A stretch of DNA of 64,000 nucleotides, from assembly GCA_017795085.1 (NCBI GenBank), contig CP051246.1, positions 124,001-188,000 of the forward strand. Direction: 5' to 3'. The first letter of the stretch is position 1. Every line of letters starts with the position of its first letter. The position numbers were made by a program, and so were the translations under genes. The notes beneath the pieces were generated by a model. That model worked only from the letters and a program-made list of their open reading frames with translations. It had not been told where the DNA came from and ran no database searches. The DNA is from Salegentibacter sp. GTDB lineage: Bacteria > Bacteroidota > Bacteroidia > Flavobacteriales > Flavobacteriaceae. This document shows, piece by piece, positions 18,639 to 26,539 of this stretch.

Positions 18639-19662
18639 AAAATCTTTTAGCATTTTTAGTTTATCAAATGTAAAATCTTCCTGTCGGCAAAATGGGGCGA
18701 TGCCCAATTTCATAAAACGTTCTGCTAAATATTCCTGTTCAAACTGGCCGGGAGTGGGAATAAAAAATGATTTTTTCTCCAGTTTTGCCAAATCCATAAT
18801 GCTGGTATAACCCGAGCGGCAAATTACCACTTCACTTTGGTTTAAAACGAGTTCAAGTTCTTTTCCAAATAAATGATTTTTAAGACTTAGGCCTCGGTTT
18901 TTTTTGAATTGGAAACCCAGGAATTATTTTCCATTACCCCCCTGATAAATAAGATTTCCTTTCCTGAATTTTTTAGAGTTTTGAGTAAGGTTTTTTCTAA
19001 AATACTTCGTTGGGGCCCGGGGCCGGAAAGTAAAACCAGAATATCGTATTTTTTTTCAGTATCAATTTTTTTAAATCGGCCCAAAGGTCTTGAGTATTTT
19101 ATGTTTTCAGTCCGGTTTTTAAGGTGGCCTAAAACACCGCTTAAATTCTTTGTTCCTTCAAAATCAGGTACCCAGCATTCGTTGAATTTCTTAATGTATT
19201 GTTGGTGTAATTTACTGCTAAGCCAGGTGGTGTTTCCTGAAAGCACGTGGAGTTGATGTGTGATAAAAACCGATTGTAAATGTTTATATCGAACGCCAAG
19301 TCTGTTATCGAAAATAATTCCGTCTAAATCGTATTTTTCTACTAGCTTGCGGGTAGTTTCTTTTTCGGCTTTTATTATTTTAATTATTCGCGGACTTTCT
19401 AAAAATAGCTTCCATTTTAGTAAAACTGCTTTTTTGCCGTACTCAATATTATAGGAGGGAAGGGTCTCAAAAATATTTCCCGGAAATTCTTTTTTAGCAA
19501 CTTCAGAGCAGCTCCATCTGAAGCGATAACAGGCTCGAAATTTTTTCGTTCAAGTTCTCTAATAATCGGGATGCAGCGGGTGGCGTGGCCCAATCCCCAG
19601 TTTAATATTGCCACTAAAATTCGCTTTTTTAATATTGCCACTAAAATTCGCTTTTTCTTCAT
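18570..19662 (-). pseudogene. Glycosyltransferase (MurG-like GT-B fold), interrupted by two -1 frame breaks
   Basis: Three minus-strand pieces join into one protein of about 360 residues. Piece 1 starts at 19662 (RILVAILNWGLGHATRC, a GT-B N-terminus). At the A6 run 19490-19495 one extra A would restore the frame into KKEFPGN, SYNIEYGKKAV, and on through QLHVLSGNTTW. At the A8 run 18898-18905 one extra A would join NSKKNRGL to FGKELELVLNQSEVVICRSGY, IMDLAKLEKKSFFIPTPGQFEQEYLA and the end. The start also carries a 27-bp in-frame tandem duplication (19601-19654) that repeats KKRILVAIL. Both breaks sit at in-frame A_AAA_AAG and A_AAA_AAA heptamers. A sequencing artefact, true decay, slippage or phase variation are all possible. 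Confidence 0.85.
19601..19654. repeat. 27-bp tandem duplication at the start of the broken glycosyltransferase gene
   Basis: The unit TTTAATATTGCCACTAAAAT plus seven bases occurs twice in a row. It duplicates nine codons in frame near the N-terminus, before the GT-B glycine-rich loop. Confidence 0.9.
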
Positions 19663-19843
19663 TATTCGAGCTTCGAAAATTCAAAATTTAAATATTAATC
19701 AAATACAATTCAAAGACATCTATTTTATCTTTCATTTTATATCTCTCGTATTTTGTACTTCGCTCTCCCCAAATCCTATTATTCAATATTCACTATTCAT
19801 TATACATTTTAAAATCCTAATTTTGTCTAAAATTCAGTAAAAA

Positions 19844-20518
19844 GTGGGAAGTAAAAATAAATTAAAAAGGTTCAGAGAAAATGAAACTTTTGAAAATGTT
19901 ATACAACCGGAAAGGGAAAGCCTCGAAAACAACTCTTTTTCTTTAAAAGGAAATTGGAACAGAGACTTTTTTAAAAATAACAATCCCATTGTTTTGGAAC
20001 TGGGCTGCGGAAAAGGGGAATATAGTGTGGGTCTCTCACAATTTTACCCTGATAAGAATTTTATCGGTATTGATATAAAAGGAGCCCGTTTTTGGCGTGG
20101 TGCAAAAACCGCCCTGGAAGAAAATCTTAATAATGTGGCTTTTGTAAGAACCCAAATTGAATTGATTGAAAGTATTTTTGCTGAAAATGAAGTCGATGAA
20201 ATCTGGATTACATTTCCTGATCCGCAAATAAAATACAAGCGTACCAAACACCGGTTAACCAATACTGAGTTTCTTCAGAAATACAAAAGAATTTTGAAGC
20301 CCGGTGGTGTGGTAAACCTAAAAACCGATAGCGAATTTATGCACGGATACACCCTTGGACTTTTACATGGAGAAGGACATGAAATAATTTATGCCCACCA
20401 TGATATTTATAAAAATGAATATTCACCAAAAGAAGCACGAGAAATTCAAACTTTCTATGAAAAACAGTATCTTGAACAAGAAAAACCAATTACCTACATT
20501 AGGTTTGCAATAAATTAG
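19844..20518 (+). CDS. trmB: tRNA (guanine-N7-)-methyltransferase
   Basis: A 224-residue SAM-dependent methyltransferase that makes m7G46 in tRNA. The SAM site is VLELGCGKGEY near residue 50. IGIDIKGARFWRGAK follows near residue 75. The family signature ITFPDPQIKYKRTKHRL is near residue 122. The start is a GTG (19844), because VGSKNKLKRFRENETF matches the usual flavobacterial N-terminus and no ATG lies nearby. It is followed 4 nt later by the LysE-type gene. Confidence 0.95.
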   Translation: MGSKNKLKRFRENETFENVIQPERESLENNSFSLKGNWNRDFFKNNNPIVLELGCGKGEYSVGLSQFYPDKNFIGIDIKGARFWRGAKTALEENLNNVAFVRTQIELIESIFAENEVDEIWITFPDPQIKYKRTKHRLTNTEFLQKYKRILKPGGVVNLKTDSEFMHGYTLGLLHGEGHEIIYAHHDIYKNEYSPKEAREIQTFYEKQYLEQEKPITYIRFAIN

Positions 20519-20522
20519 GCTT

Positions 20523-21146
20523 TTGGAAGAAACCAAAGTATTTTTAATCACTTACTTTGCCGCCTTACTTGGTGTAGTACCGCCGGGTTTGGTGAATATG
20601 ACAGTGGCAAAAACCTGTCTTGAAAAAGGAAAACGCAACGGTCTCTATACCGCATTAGGAGCAACGATTATTGTGTTTTTCCAAGCTCTTGTTGCAGTTT
20701 TGCTTGCTAAATATATTTTTGATCATCCTTATGTGCAAAATATATTGTTAAGAGCCGGTCTTGTGATTTTTATTCTACTGGGAATTTATTTCTTTATAAT
20801 GGCAAAACGCCGAGGCGGCATTGAGCATACTTCTCGAAAAGCAAATGCCAACAGTATTTTTAAAGGAATGCTGGTGGCGGTGCTTAATGTTTTTCCTATT
20901 CCTTATTTTGTGGCTATTGCAGGAGCAATGAATGTTGGGGGTGGGCTATCTTACGATTGGTCGCTTATTTTTTCTTTTGTTATAGCAGCTGCCATAGGTA
21001 GTTTTACCACACTTTATTTTTATGTGCTTTCTTTTATCAGAATTGAAGAAAAAGCTGAAGAGGTTGCCAAATATTCCAATTATTTTATGGCGGTATTAAT
21101 GCTAATCCTGGTAATAATAACCCTTTTTAGAATTTATAACCTATGA
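20523..21146 (+). CDS. LysE family translocator
   Basis: A 207-residue membrane protein with about six hydrophobic segments and the LysE-type N-terminus (ALLGVVPPGLVNMTVAKTCLEKGKRNGL near residues 15-40). LysE/RhtB proteins export amino acids or related small molecules across the inner membrane. The substrate is unknown. The start appears to be TTG at 20523, 4 nt after the trmB stop. Its last codons overlap the next gene by 4 nt (ATGA type), so trmB, this gene and the next one form a tight unit. Confidence 0.85.
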   Translation: MEETKVFLITYFAALLGVVPPGLVNMTVAKTCLEKGKRNGLYTALGATIIVFFQALVAVLLAKYIFDHPYVQNILLRAGLVIFILLGIYFFIMAKRRGGIEHTSRKANANSIFKGMLVAVLNVFPIPYFVAIAGAMNVGGGLSYDWSLIFSFVIAAAIGSFTTLYFYVLSFIRIEEKAEEVAKYSNYFMAVLMLILVIITLFRIYNL

Positions 21147-21466
21147 GTTCAGAAATGAGTTTTTTTGATAGGGTATATAAAGTGGCGCGGCAAATCCCAA
21201 CAGGCAGGGTGACTTCATACGGGGCAATAGCAAAAGCTGTGGGCTCGCCACAAAGTGCCCGAATGGTAGGTTGGGCCATGAATGCTTCTCCTGAAGATGT
21301 GCCGGCCCATCGTGTGGTAAACCGAAACGGCCTGCTTAGCGGGAAAAGTCATTTTGGCGATAGCAATGCCATGCAGAACCTGCTGGAAGCTGAAGGTGTA
21401 ATAGTGAAAAACAATCAGGTTCAGGATTTTGAGAAATTATTCTGGAAACCTGAAATTTTATCCTGA
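21143..21466 (+). CDS. Alkyltransferase-like protein (MGMT family, no catalytic Cys)
   Basis: A 107-residue protein matching the DNA-binding domain of O6-alkylguanine alkyltransferases: YKVARQIPTGRVTSYGAIAKAVGSPQSARMVGWAM, then VPAHRVVNRNGLLSG. The active-site PCHR of the repair enzyme is PAHR here, so it cannot accept alkyl groups itself. Such proteins (ATL) bind alkylated guanine and hand lesions to nucleotide excision repair. It overlaps the LysE-type gene by 4 nt. Confidence 0.93.
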   Translation: MSSEMSFFDRVYKVARQIPTGRVTSYGAIAKAVGSPQSARMVGWAMNASPEDVPAHRVVNRNGLLSGKSHFGDSNAMQNLLEAEGVIVKNNQVQDFEKLFWKPEILS

Positions 21467-21525
21467 AGTTGGCTGGAAACGAACAATAATTTCCCTTTAT
21501 TCCTCTATAAATCAATTATCGGTAA

Positions 21526-21560
21526 TTGCTTCGTATTCTTAGCTTTTCCGCTTATATTTG
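21526..21560 (+). promoter_or_regulatory. Candidate promoter for the mrp-nifU unit
   Basis: TATATTTG at 21553-21560 is a full match to TAnnTTTG. A TTG at 21526-21528 gives a 24-nt spacer, one longer than ideal. The leader downstream contains a hairpin AACCGC / GCGGTT (21626-21647) of unknown role. Confidence 0.4.
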
Positions 21561-21661
21561 CATTTAGAATCAATCTATATAAGTTGTTTTCTACATAAGG
21601 AGAAACATACTAAGGAATCAGGCTAAACCGCGATAAAAATTGCGGTTACAACCTAAAAATT

Positions 21662-22810
21662 ATGTTGATGAAAATTGAGAAAAAAGAGATACTTAAAGCT
21701 TTGGAAACCATATCGGTAGCCGGAGATGGTAAAAATATGGTGGAAGATGGCGTTGTACAAAATGTGATGATTTTTGGCGATGAGGTTGAAGTAGATCTAG
21801 TGCTTAGTTCGCCGGCGCTTCATATTAAAAAACGTGCTGAAGTAGATGTGATGAAAGCCATTCACGAGCATGTTTATCAAAAAGCCAAAGTAAAAGTAAA
21901 TATAAAAGTAAACGCTCCTGAGCCTAAAGATAAAAAACCAAAAATTAAAGGAAAACCCATTCCCGGAATTCAGAATGTGATTGCTGTGGCCTCGGGAAAA
22001 GGTGGAGTAGGAAAATCTACCGTTACTGCTAATTTAGCGGTTAGTTTATCAAGAATGGGCTTTAAGGTAGGCTTGCTTGATGCCGATATTTATGGGCCCT
22101 CAATGCCTATTATGTTTGATGTGGAAGCCGAGCGTCCACTTTCAGTAAATGTGGAAGGAAAATCAAAGATGAAGCCTATTGAAAATTATGGAGTGAAAAT
22201 GCTTTCTATCGGTTTTTTTACCAAACCCAATCAGGCAGTGGTTTGGCGGGGACCCATGGCGGCGAAAGCTTTAAATCAGATGATTTTTGATGCAGCCTGG
22301 GGCGAGTTGGATTTTCTTTTAGTAGACCTTCCGCCGGGAACAGGAGATATTCACCTTAGCATTATGCAATCGCTGCCGCTAACCGGTGCGGTGGTGGTAA
22401 GTACTCCACAAAATGTGGCTTTGGCCGATGCTAAAAAAGGGGTGGCGATGTTCCGTCAGGAAAGTATTAGTGTGCCGGTTTTAGGCATTGTTGAAAATAT
22501 GGCGTATTTTACCCCGGAAGAATTGCCCGATAATAAATATTATATTTTCGGGAAACACGGAGCCAGAAACCTGGCTGAAGATTTGGAAACTCCGTTTTTA
22601 GGTGAAATTCCTTTGGTACAAAGCCTTCGGGAATCTGGTGATATTGGAAGACCGGCTGCATTACAGGAAGACACACCTATTGAAGAGGCTTTCGAGGAAA
22701 TTACCCGAAATATGGTGCAGGAGACCGTAAACCGAAATGAAAATCTGCCGCCTACCGAGGCGATTAAAATAACAACTATGGCCGGCTGTAGTGCCGTTAA
22801 TAAAAAGTAA
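21662..22810 (+). CDS. mrp: Mrp/NBP35-type Fe-S carrier P-loop ATPase
   Basis: A 382-residue protein. An N-terminal MIP18/DUF59-like domain covers about residues 1-95. The deviant Walker A loop is VASGKGGVGKSTVTANLA near residue 109. LLDADIYGPSMPIMF, LLVDLPPGTGDIHLS and ENMAYFTPEE follow. Mrp/ApbC proteins bind and transfer iron-sulfur clusters. The usual CxxC pair is not obvious after ENMAYF here. This seems usual for the flavobacterial subgroup, though I could not verify that. A second possible start is the ATG 6 nt downstream. The stop is directly followed by the nifU-like gene. Confidence 0.93.
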   Translation: MLMKIEKKEILKALETISVAGDGKNMVEDGVVQNVMIFGDEVEVDLVLSSPALHIKKRAEVDVMKAIHEHVYQKAKVKVNIKVNAPEPKDKKPKIKGKPIPGIQNVIAVASGKGGVGKSTVTANLAVSLSRMGFKVGLLDADIYGPSMPIMFDVEAERPLSVNVEGKSKMKPIENYGVKMLSIGFFTKPNQAVVWRGPMAAKALNQMIFDAAWGELDFLLVDLPPGTGDIHLSIMQSLPLTGAVVVSTPQNVALADAKKGVAMFRQESISVPVLGIVENMAYFTPEELPDNKYYIFGKHGARNLAEDLETPFLGEIPLVQSLRESGDIGRPAALQEDTPIEEAFEEITRNMVQETVNRNENLPPTEAIKITTMAGCSAVNKK

Positions 22811-23053
22811 ATGACAAGCGAAGAAGTAAAATTAAACGTAGAAAAGGCTTTGGCTGAAATTCGTCCGTTTCTGGAAAGTGATGGCGGGGATATTTCCCTG
22901 ATAGCTATAGAAGACGACCGGTTAGTAAAAGTGAAGCTGGAAGGGGCCTGTGTTGACTGTTCAGTGAACCAGATGACTCTGAAATCAGGTGTGGAAATGA
23001 CTATTAAAAAATATGCACCGCAAATAGAACAGGTGGTGAATATTCAAGAATAA
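22811..23053 (+). CDS. NifU C-terminal-type Fe-S scaffold protein
   Basis: An 80-residue protein consisting of the NifU C-terminal domain alone: EIRPFLESDGGDISLIAIED then VKLEGACVDCSVNQMTLKSGVEM. The CxxC of ACVDCS is the cluster ligand pair. It acts in assembly or transfer of Fe-S clusters. The ATG follows the mrp stop with no gap, which supports a joint role in cluster delivery, perhaps to the ferredoxin encoded 1.1 kb downstream. Confidence 0.93.
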   Translation: MTSEEVKLNVEKALAEIRPFLESDGGDISLIAIEDDRLVKVKLEGACVDCSVNQMTLKSGVEMTIKKYAPQIEQVVNIQE

Positions 23054-23075
23054 GTTTTCCTAAACTTAGAGTATT

Positions 23076-24137
23076 ATGATTAAAACCGATATCCTTATTA
23101 TTGGCGCCGGTCCTACGGGGCTTTTTGCCGTCTTTGAAGCCGGATTATTGAAATTAAAATGCCATCTTATCGATGCACTTCCTCAAACAGGTGGACAGTG
23201 TTCGGAGATTTATCCTAAAAAACCTATTTACGATATTCCGGGTTTTCCCGAAGTTTTGGCTGGAGATCTGGTAGCTAACCTGATGGAACAAATCAGGCCA
23301 TTTGAACCTGGATTTACTTTGGGAGAACGTGCTGAGACTATTGATAAACAGGAAGACGGGAGTTTTGTGGTGACTACCAATAAAGGGACAGAACATCATG
23401 CGCCGGTAGTTGTAATTGCCGGTGGATTAGGGAGTTTTGAGCCTCGAAAACCCCCGATTACCAATATTAAAGATTTTGAAGATAAAGGCGTGGCTTATAT
23501 GATTAAAGAGCCGGAGGTCTATCGTAATAAACGCGTGGTAATTGCCGGTGGAGGTGATTCAGCCCTTGATTGGGCTATTTTTATGGCCGATGTTGCCAAA
23601 GAAGTTTCTCTGGTACACCGCAGAAATGAATTCCGCGGGGCTTTGGATTCCGTGGAAAAAGTAGAAGAGCTTTCTAAACTCGGTAAAATCAATTTAATTA
23701 CAAATGCTGAGGTTACTGATCTTAAGGGAAACGATGAGCTGGAGCAGGTGGTAATAAGCCATAAGGGAAAAGCTTCGGAAAAAGAATTTAAAGATACCGA
23801 TTACTTTATCCCGCTTTTCGGACTTTCACCTAAACTTGGTCCAATTGCCGACTGGGGACTGGAAATTGAAAAGAATGCCATTAAAGTTGATAATTCTTAT
23901 GATTATCAAACTAATATTCCCGGAGTCTATGCCATTGGTGATGTAAATACCTACCCCGGAAAACTTAAACTGATTTTATGCGGATTTCACGAAGCCGCCA
24001 TTATGTGTCAAAGCGCGTACCAGCGTATTTTTCCCGATAAAAAATATGTGATGAAATATACCACCGTTAGTGGAGTAAGCGGGTTTGACGGCAGTAAAAA
24101 AGAAGCCAAAAAAGAAGTAGTTAAGAATATAAATTAA
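23076..24137 (+). CDS. Ferredoxin--NADP reductase, thioredoxin-reductase-like type
   Basis: A 353-residue flavoprotein. FAD-binding GAGPTGLFAVFEAGL is near residue 8. LPQTGGQCSEIYPKKPIYDIPGFP follows near residue 38. The NADP-binding VVIAGGGDSALDWAIF is near residue 154, and FAD contact VYAIGDVNTYPGK near residue 286. It lacks the CxxC of thioredoxin reductases, which fits TrxR-like ferredoxin/flavodoxin reductases. It moves electrons between NADPH and a ferredoxin, probably the one encoded just downstream. The gene lies 22 nt after the nifU-like gene. Confidence 0.93.
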   Translation: MIKTDILIIGAGPTGLFAVFEAGLLKLKCHLIDALPQTGGQCSEIYPKKPIYDIPGFPEVLAGDLVANLMEQIRPFEPGFTLGERAETIDKQEDGSFVVTTNKGTEHHAPVVVIAGGLGSFEPRKPPITNIKDFEDKGVAYMIKEPEVYRNKRVVIAGGGDSALDWAIFMADVAKEVSLVHRRNEFRGALDSVEKVEELSKLGKINLITNAEVTDLKGNDELEQVVISHKGKASEKEFKDTDYFIPLFGLSPKLGPIADWGLEIEKNAIKVDNSYDYQTNIPGVYAIGDVNTYPGKLKLILCGFHEAAIMCQSAYQRIFPDKKYVMKYTTVSGVSGFDGSKKEAKKEVVKNIN

Positions 24138-24149
24138 AAATTAAACTTC

Positions 24150-24169
24150 ACAGGTTTCTATAAACCTGT
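24150..24169 (+). terminator. Hairpin between reductase and ferredoxin genes
   Basis: ACAGGTTT / AAACCTGT with a 4-nt loop, followed by AAGGTTTTT. It may reduce read-through into the ferredoxin gene or act as an mRNA processing or stability element. Confidence 0.5.
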
Positions 24170-24188
24170 AAGGTTTTTACAAGCAACT

Positions 24189-24524
24189 ATGTCTGATATT
24201 AAAATTACCATTATAGACAGGGAAGGGGAGGCCCACCAGGTAGATGCTCCCACCGATATGAATATGAACCTGATGGAAGTTATTCGTTCTTATGAGCTTG
24301 CTCCCGAAGGAACGATCGGAATATGCGGGGGAATGGCCATGTGCGCTTCCTGCCAATGTTATATGTTGAATATGGAACATATGCTTCCTGAAAAAAGCTT
24401 TGAGGAAGAAGATATGTTAGATCAGGCATTTTTTGTGGAAGACAATAGCCGACTTAGTTGCCAAATACCTATTACTGAAGATTTAGAGGGTCTTGAAGTA
24501 AAAATGGCTCCGGAAGCTACGTAA
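24189..24524 (+). CDS. 2Fe-2S ferredoxin
   Basis: A 111-residue plant/vertebrate-type ferredoxin. The ligands are the cysteines of GICGGMAMCASCQCYML (about residues 44-60), plus a fourth Cys in SRLSCQIP near residue 93. It is the likely redox partner of the reductase encoded upstream. Confidence 0.93.
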   Translation: MSDIKITIIDREGEAHQVDAPTDMNMNLMEVIRSYELAPEGTIGICGGMAMCASCQCYMLNMEHMLPEKSFEEEDMLDQAFFVEDNSRLSCQIPITEDLEGLEVKMAPEAT

Positions 24525-24771
24525 GGAAGTACGAAGTCGGAAATACGAAGTACGAAATTGTATGCCTGTAAATTAAAATGTCATGCTGAGCCCGTCGCAG
24601 CGGTTAGAAGTGCGAAAGTGTAATTTCGTGGGGTTTAATTTCAAAGTTAGATGTTATACCAGCTTAAAGCCTATAGCTTACCGCTTATAGCTATACTGAT
24701 TTTTTTAATAAAATCTTTCCTGCTATACGGTTTTTCACATTTTTGGAGAAGACTACATCAATATAATAGAT
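24525..24771. other. Gene-free stretch with degenerate short repeats
   Basis: It holds short direct repeats of GAAGTACGAA type (24530-24560), an R2-like GTCATGCTGAG at 24580-24590 and a run of TATAGCTTA-like words (24665-24700). An ATG-initiated frame at 24651 has no recognisable product and is AT-rich. I regard the whole stretch as non-coding. Confidence 0.5.
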
Positions 24772-25106
24772 ATGCACATAAAATTAGAAAAATTAACTCA
24801 ATCCGATTTTACAAATTACTTTCAGATGGTAAAACGAAAAAGTAATGAAAATGGTTACCGGTAAAGCTATTGAATTGGAAGAGGCTAAAATCGATTTTGA
24901 AAAACTGATAAAAAATAAACGAGCTTGACCAAAACTTCGGAAAGTTTAAAATAGTGAATAATGAAAATAATGAATTTTTAGCTATAATTGATTCTAAAAA
25001 TATACCGTCAAGAAAAATCTTGACAAACAATGGATTTACTTCAAAGGAAATTAAAAGTATTGATAGTTTACAAAGAGAAATACTTCAACTGAAACTTAGG
25101 AGATAA
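24772..25106 (+). pseudogene. GNAT acetyltransferase, decayed
   Basis: Pieces of a GNAT protein lie in order in changing frames. First comes MHIKLEKLTQSDFTNYFQMV. Then, after a short deletion (about 10 nt near 24845), MVTGKAIELEEAKIDFEKLIKN. After one extra base near 24918 come ELDQNFGKFKIVNNENNEFLA and then IIDSKNIPSRKILTNNGFTSKE to the stop. The catalytic acetyl-CoA-binding middle, about 40 residues, is missing between NEFL and AIIDSKN. The C-terminal NIPSRKILTNNGF is the family's typical end. It cannot make an active enzyme. Confidence 0.75.
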
Positions 25107-25226
25107 TTTTTTTGGGATGAATTAAGCCCCGCTCAGAAAAAAGAAATCGAAACTGTCAGAAAACGAGATTACACTCCCGAAAACAAATCAAGGAAGGGTG
25201 TTCTTCAGACTACAACTCCTTTATGA
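25107..25226 (+). pseudogene. Possible remnant of an addiction-module component
   Basis: An open 39-codon frame without a start codon reads FFWDELSPAQKKEIETVRKR and continues to a TGA at 25224-25226. The motif WDELSPAQKKEIE is like the end of small addiction-module (antitoxin-type) proteins of this phylum. Only this fragment remains and no toxin gene is beside it. Confidence 0.35.
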
Positions 25227-25273
25227 TCGAACATAGAGAGATGTAAACCACAGTGTTTAAGTTGTATTCCTCC

Positions 25274-26053
25274 TTACGTAGTAACCAATTTTTCTTCGAT
25301 TTCCTCTTTAATACCATTCCAAAGTTCAGTTCGGCTATGTAGGACTTTTTTGGCGGTTTCCTGAACTTCTTGCCATTTTTGTTGATCATCGCCGCAGAGG
25401 TTTTCCAACATTTTAAAAGCCATAGGGCCATGTTCGTCACCATCGAGTTCAATATGCCGGTCAAAATAATATTTGAATAATTTTAGGTTTTTTTTCGGAA
25501 AGTTTTTCTGGATTTCAGCAATAATAGAATTAAACATTTCGGGAATCAAATCTTCGCGACCAAAAGTAAAAGCAGCGGCAATTTTATGAGGCTTTCCTTC
25601 TGAGATTACATCGAAAGTGGTTTTAATAAACTGCTTGATACTTACTGGGAGCTTGCTGGCGGCAATAATCAGGAAAATATCGGTGCCGTGAGTTACGTGT
25701 AGCAGGAAGTCGGTTATTCTTTTGGTGTCAGCACCGGCGGTTACCATGGCATCAAGGTACATTTCAAAATGACTTTGATGATTTCCATAGAAATTGGTGT
25801 CGGTTTCTTCAGCCAGTACGATTTCATTGATGAGGTAGCGGGTTTCAGGATCGCCAACCGGCATCCAGGGGTTGGTAGTTTTGGTAAAGCGCTCCTGTAA
25901 GGCAGTTAGCAGCGACATAAAATCCCAGACTGCAAAAACATGGTGCTCCATAAAAATTTGCAGGTGTTCGGGCGTGGTTATTTTTTTATATAAATCGTGT
26001 GCTAATAATTGCTTTATTTGTGGTTTTAAATCCTCTTTGATTGCTTGTATCAT
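25274..26053 (-). CDS. DUF3050 family protein (heme-oxygenase-like fold)
   Basis: A 259-residue soluble protein matching DUF3050: FMEHHVFAVWDFMSLLTALQ near residue 34, EIVLAEETDTNFYG near residue 75, THGTDIFL near residue 122, FKYYFDRHIELDGDEHGPMAFKML near residue 195. The His and Glu residues at those sites resemble metal-binding positions of the heme-oxygenase-like fold. The biochemical role is not established. It appears monocistronic. Confidence 0.85.
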   Translation of the reverse strand: MIQAIKEDLKPQIKQLLAHDLYKKITTPEHLQIFMEHHVFAVWDFMSLLTALQERFTKTTNPWMPVGDPETRYLINEIVLAEETDTNFYGNHQSHFEMYLDAMVTAGADTKRITDFLLHVTHGTDIFLIIAASKLPVSIKQFIKTTFDVISEGKPHKIAAAFTFGREDLIPEMFNSIIAEIQKNFPKKNLKLFKYYFDRHIELDGDEHGPMAFKMLENLCGDDQQKWQEVQETAKKVLHSRTELWNGIKEEIEEKLVTT

Positions 26054-26144
26054 AAATCCGACTTCAATTTTTGCAAAAGTAATGGCTGTAAGGGGAAATA
26101 TAAAATTACGGCTAAGTTTTTCAGGAGGCTTAACACTCGATTTC

Positions 26145-26198
26145 AGTTTTTTACTCGATAATTAAGATTTAAATGCCTCAAGGCTTGCCTCTAAATCA
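26145..26198. repeat. Degenerate repeat similar to 61427-61471
   Basis: ACTCGATAATTAAGATTTAA and the following TGCCTCAAGGCTTGCC match the stretch at 61434 at about three of four bases over 49 nt. The CTCAAGGC core suggests distant kinship with repeat R1. Confidence 0.5.
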
Positions 26199-26254
26199 AA
26201 ATTTTTTAAAAGAAGCCTTATGTTTTTTTTAGGCTAGTTTATTATCTTCAGAAT

Positions 26255-26434
26255 ATGGAAACCAAAATCCCGAAATCATATAATATAATAGTCTTTTATT
26301 CTAAAAAATCAAAAGACTATTTACGGGTTGATGGGGTAGTGGCCAAGAAACCAAAGCACTTAAAAAAAGAATGTTGCGAAAAATATAAAAAGGGCAACCG
26401 CTGTAAACGTTGCCCTTGTTTTGATTTGGTATAA
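26255..26434 (+). CDS. Small Cys/Lys-rich conserved protein
   Basis: A 59-codon frame from the ATG at 26255 to the TAA at 26432-26434. The N-terminal half is METKIPKSYNIIVFYSKKSK. The C-terminal half has five cysteines in a basic context: KKECCEKYKKGNRCKRCPCF. The Cys spacing (CC, then CxxCxC nine residues later) suggests a metal site. I recall similar short flavobacterial proteins ending in a CCxKYKKGxxCKxCP tail, but they have no known function. It is flanked by repeats and has no operon partner. Confidence 0.6.
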   Translation: METKIPKSYNIIVFYSKKSKDYLRVDGVVAKKPKHLKKECCEKYKKGNRCKRCPCFDLV

Positions 26435-26448
26435 TGGAACCTTTATAG

Positions 26449-26472
26449 GTCATCCTGAACTTGTTTCAGGAT
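26449..26472. repeat. GTCAT-type palindromic repeat R2
   Basis: GTCATCCTGAACTTGTTTCA plus GGAT contains ATCCTGAA / TTTCAGGAT around a CTTG centre. Related copies lie at 27757, 41042 and 41092. Confidence 0.6.
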
Positions 26473-26539
26473 TTAGGTGACTGCAAAACCAAAGACTTAG
26501 ATGCTGAAATAAGTTGAGCATGATGTCAAACTTCTCTTA

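Noticed and set aside
18909..19256. 115-codon plus-strand frame
   Set aside because: It is the antisense shadow of the broken glycosyltransferase gene.
19490..19496. dnaX-type programmed frameshift as a firm call
   Set aside because: The heptamer fits, but loss of one A from an A-run always makes such a site, and no stimulatory stem or upstream Shine-Dalgarno was evident. It is kept only as one hypothesis.
21580..21661. Riboswitch upstream of mrp
   Set aside because: There is only a short AACCGC / GCGGTT hairpin and no known riboswitch core could be read.
24651..24845. 64-codon plus-strand frame
   Set aside because: It is AT-rich, runs from repeat-like sequence into the decayed GNAT gene in another frame, and has no family pattern.
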